A stretch of 64,000 nucleotides of DNA, from the NCBI GenBank assembly GCA_016790635.1, contig JAEUOR010000002.1:124001-188000 (forward strand), written 5' to 3'. Made by a program: the position numbers and the translations under genes. Each line of letters begins with the position of its first letter. The stretch's first letter is position 1. The stretch is from Burkholderiales bacterium (GTDB taxonomy: Bacteria > Pseudomonadota > Gammaproteobacteria > Burkholderiales > JAEUOS01). The notes under the pieces were generated by a model. That model had not been told where the DNA came from. It worked only from the letters and a program-made list of their open reading frames with translations, and did not search any database. Positions 63,117 through 64,000 of this stretch are shown piece by piece.

Positions 63117-63824
63117 ATGCCGAAACAGGTCGCCACCCGGCGCACCCCGCGCGAGCGCCTGTCGCCGGCCGAACGCGAGCAGCGCATCGTCGAAGGCGCA
63201 ATCGCCTATTTCTCGGAAGCAGGGTTCGCCGGCCAGACGCGCGAGCTGTCGCGCCGCCTCGGTGTCACACAGCCGCTCCTGTACCGCTACTTCCCGTCCA
63301 AGCAGGCGTTGATCGAGCGCGTCTACCGCACTGTCTTCGAGGGGCGCTGGAACCCGCAATGGCTGGACCTGCTGCGCGATCGCAGCCGGCCGCTGCGCGA
63401 ACGCCTCATCGAGTTCTATCGCCAGTACTCGGAAGCCACCTACCGGCCCGAGTGGATCCGCATCTACATGCACGCCGGCCTGGCGGACCCGGCCCTCAAC
63501 CGCCGCTACATCAGCCTCATTCGCCGCGAACTGATGCCCGTGTACTGCCGCGAACTGCGCGACTACTGCCGCGTGCGCGACGACAAGGCGCCGGTCACGG
63601 GCGAGGAAATGGAATTCGCCTGGAACCTGCACGGCGGGCTCTTTTATTACGCGATGCGCCGCGACGTCTACCAGATCCGCATGGAGGTGGACTTCATGGA
63701 CAAGGCCGCCTACGCGATCGATACGTTTCTTGCGGGCGCGAAGATCACGTATCCGCGACTTCTCGCGGCGCGCGTGCCGGTCGCTCGCCCTGGTCAGCCC
63801 GCTAAGCGCACCAGCAGGGCTTAG
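63117..63824 (+). CDS. TetR-family transcriptional regulator
   Basis: A 235-residue repressor. The N-terminal helix-turn-helix is IVEGAIAYFSEAGFAGQTREL followed by LGVTQPLLYRYFPSKQALIERVY, a clear TetR signature. The ligand domain is all-helical. It starts 5 nt after the deacetylase stop, so it likely controls this operon in response to its substrate. Confidence 0.92.
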   Translation: MPKQVATRRTPRERLSPAEREQRIVEGAIAYFSEAGFAGQTRELSRRLGVTQPLLYRYFPSKQALIERVYRTVFEGRWNPQWLDLLRDRSRPLRERLIEFYRQYSEATYRPEWIRIYMHAGLADPALNRRYISLIRRELMPVYCRELRDYCRVRDDKAPVTGEEMEFAWNLHGGLFYYAMRRDVYQIRMEVDFMDKAAYAIDTFLAGAKITYPRLLAARVPVARPGQPAKRTSRA

Positions 63825-63878
63825 GCCGCGTCGGCTTCATGGCCGGCGGCTCGTCCGGGCCGGCGGGCATTGATCAGT

Positions 63879-64000
63879 TCAGGGTCGCAGCACCCGAGCC
63901 AGTCGCGTGGCAGCAGCCGAGTTGACGGAGCCTTTGGGAAAACGCCCTTGCAGGATCTCCGCCGCTTGCGCCACCGTTTCCAACGCCTGATGCTCGATGG
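63879..64000 (-). CDS. C-terminal end of a probable D-2-hydroxyacid dehydrogenase (partial)
   Basis: A minus-strand frame enters from the right edge and stops with TGA at 63879-63881, giving 39 residues. The ending ALETVAQAAEILQGRFPKGSVN resembles the last helix and PxxxVN tail of phosphoglycerate-dehydrogenase-like enzymes. It is convergent with the TetR gene across 54 nt. The family call is tentative because only the tail is visible. Confidence 0.5.
   Translation of the reverse strand, partial: IEHQALETVAQAAEILQGRFPKGSVNSAAATRLARVLRP

Overview
The window is a high-GC stretch (roughly two thirds G+C by eye) of a chromosome that looks betaproteobacterial, most likely Burkholderiales or a near relative. 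The grounds are the many Bug/TctC-type periplasmic binding proteins, TRAP and IclR-linked catabolic operons, the hemP/hmu heme locus, PEP-CTERM proteins with sigma-54-type promoters, and GTG/TTG starts with heavy GC3 bias. I see no rRNA, tRNA, insertion sequence, phage gene or CRISPR array. The window opens in the last codons of one gene and closes inside another.

Layout. (1) 1-3811: the tail of an unidentified gene, an SDR dehydrogenase and a DctQ-DctM-DctP TRAP transporter, closed by a terminator. (2) 3813-9684: an unrecognised protein built of two tandem copies, a PAS-PAS histidine kinase with no response regulator beside it, a membrane-anchored spermidine-synthase-like protein and a PPOX-type flavoprotein. 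(3) 9807-13961: metal homeostasis, with a ChaN-like lipoprotein, bacterioferritin and its ferredoxin, a Fur-box-bearing divergent promoter, TonB-ExbB-ExbD and a Fur-family regulator that is probably Zur. (4) 14115-18989: an apparent zinc-starvation group, with a ZnuD-like TonB receptor flanked by three PEP-CTERM proteins. (5) 19058-27120: a long minus-strand iron/heme operon (Fe3+-binding protein, HemP, heme receptor, small unknown protein, HmuS, HmuT, HmuU, HmuV) behind two Fur-box-like palindromes. (6) 27324-45566: a Tim44-like membrane protein, then catabolic operons. One is TRAP transporter, VOC dioxygenase-like protein, FAD aromatic hydroxylase, IclR regulator and Bug protein, divergent from PhyH and GST genes. 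Another is Bug, RraA-like, FMN hydroxyacid dehydrogenase, Bug and amidohydrolase, divergent from an enolase-superfamily enzyme and an amidase. (7) 45567-55884: two further PEP-CTERM genes, each behind a shared 17-nt element and a sigma-54-type promoter. They surround a succinate-semialdehyde-dehydrogenase-like gene, another Bug protein and a three-subunit molybdenum hydroxylase, and are followed by a two-domain VOC protein and a glycosyltransferase. (8) 55910-64000: a hydroxyisobutyrate-dehydrogenase-like gene divergent from a Gfo/Idh-VOC pair, a COG0523 GTPase behind an LVIVD beta-propeller gene, a Bug-deacetylase-TetR group, and the end of a probable 2-hydroxyacid dehydrogenase.

How it fits together. 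The middle of the window is an iron and zinc acquisition island sharing one TonB-ExbBD energiser. The flanks are organic-acid and aromatic-compound uptake and catabolism modules in which the binding protein is encoded with the enzymes. The least explained items are the surface zinc module (two unfamiliar paralogous PEP-CTERM proteins beside ZnuD), the tandem-duplicated protein at 3813-4634, and an amidohydrolase that has asparagine at two positions where its family has metal ligands.
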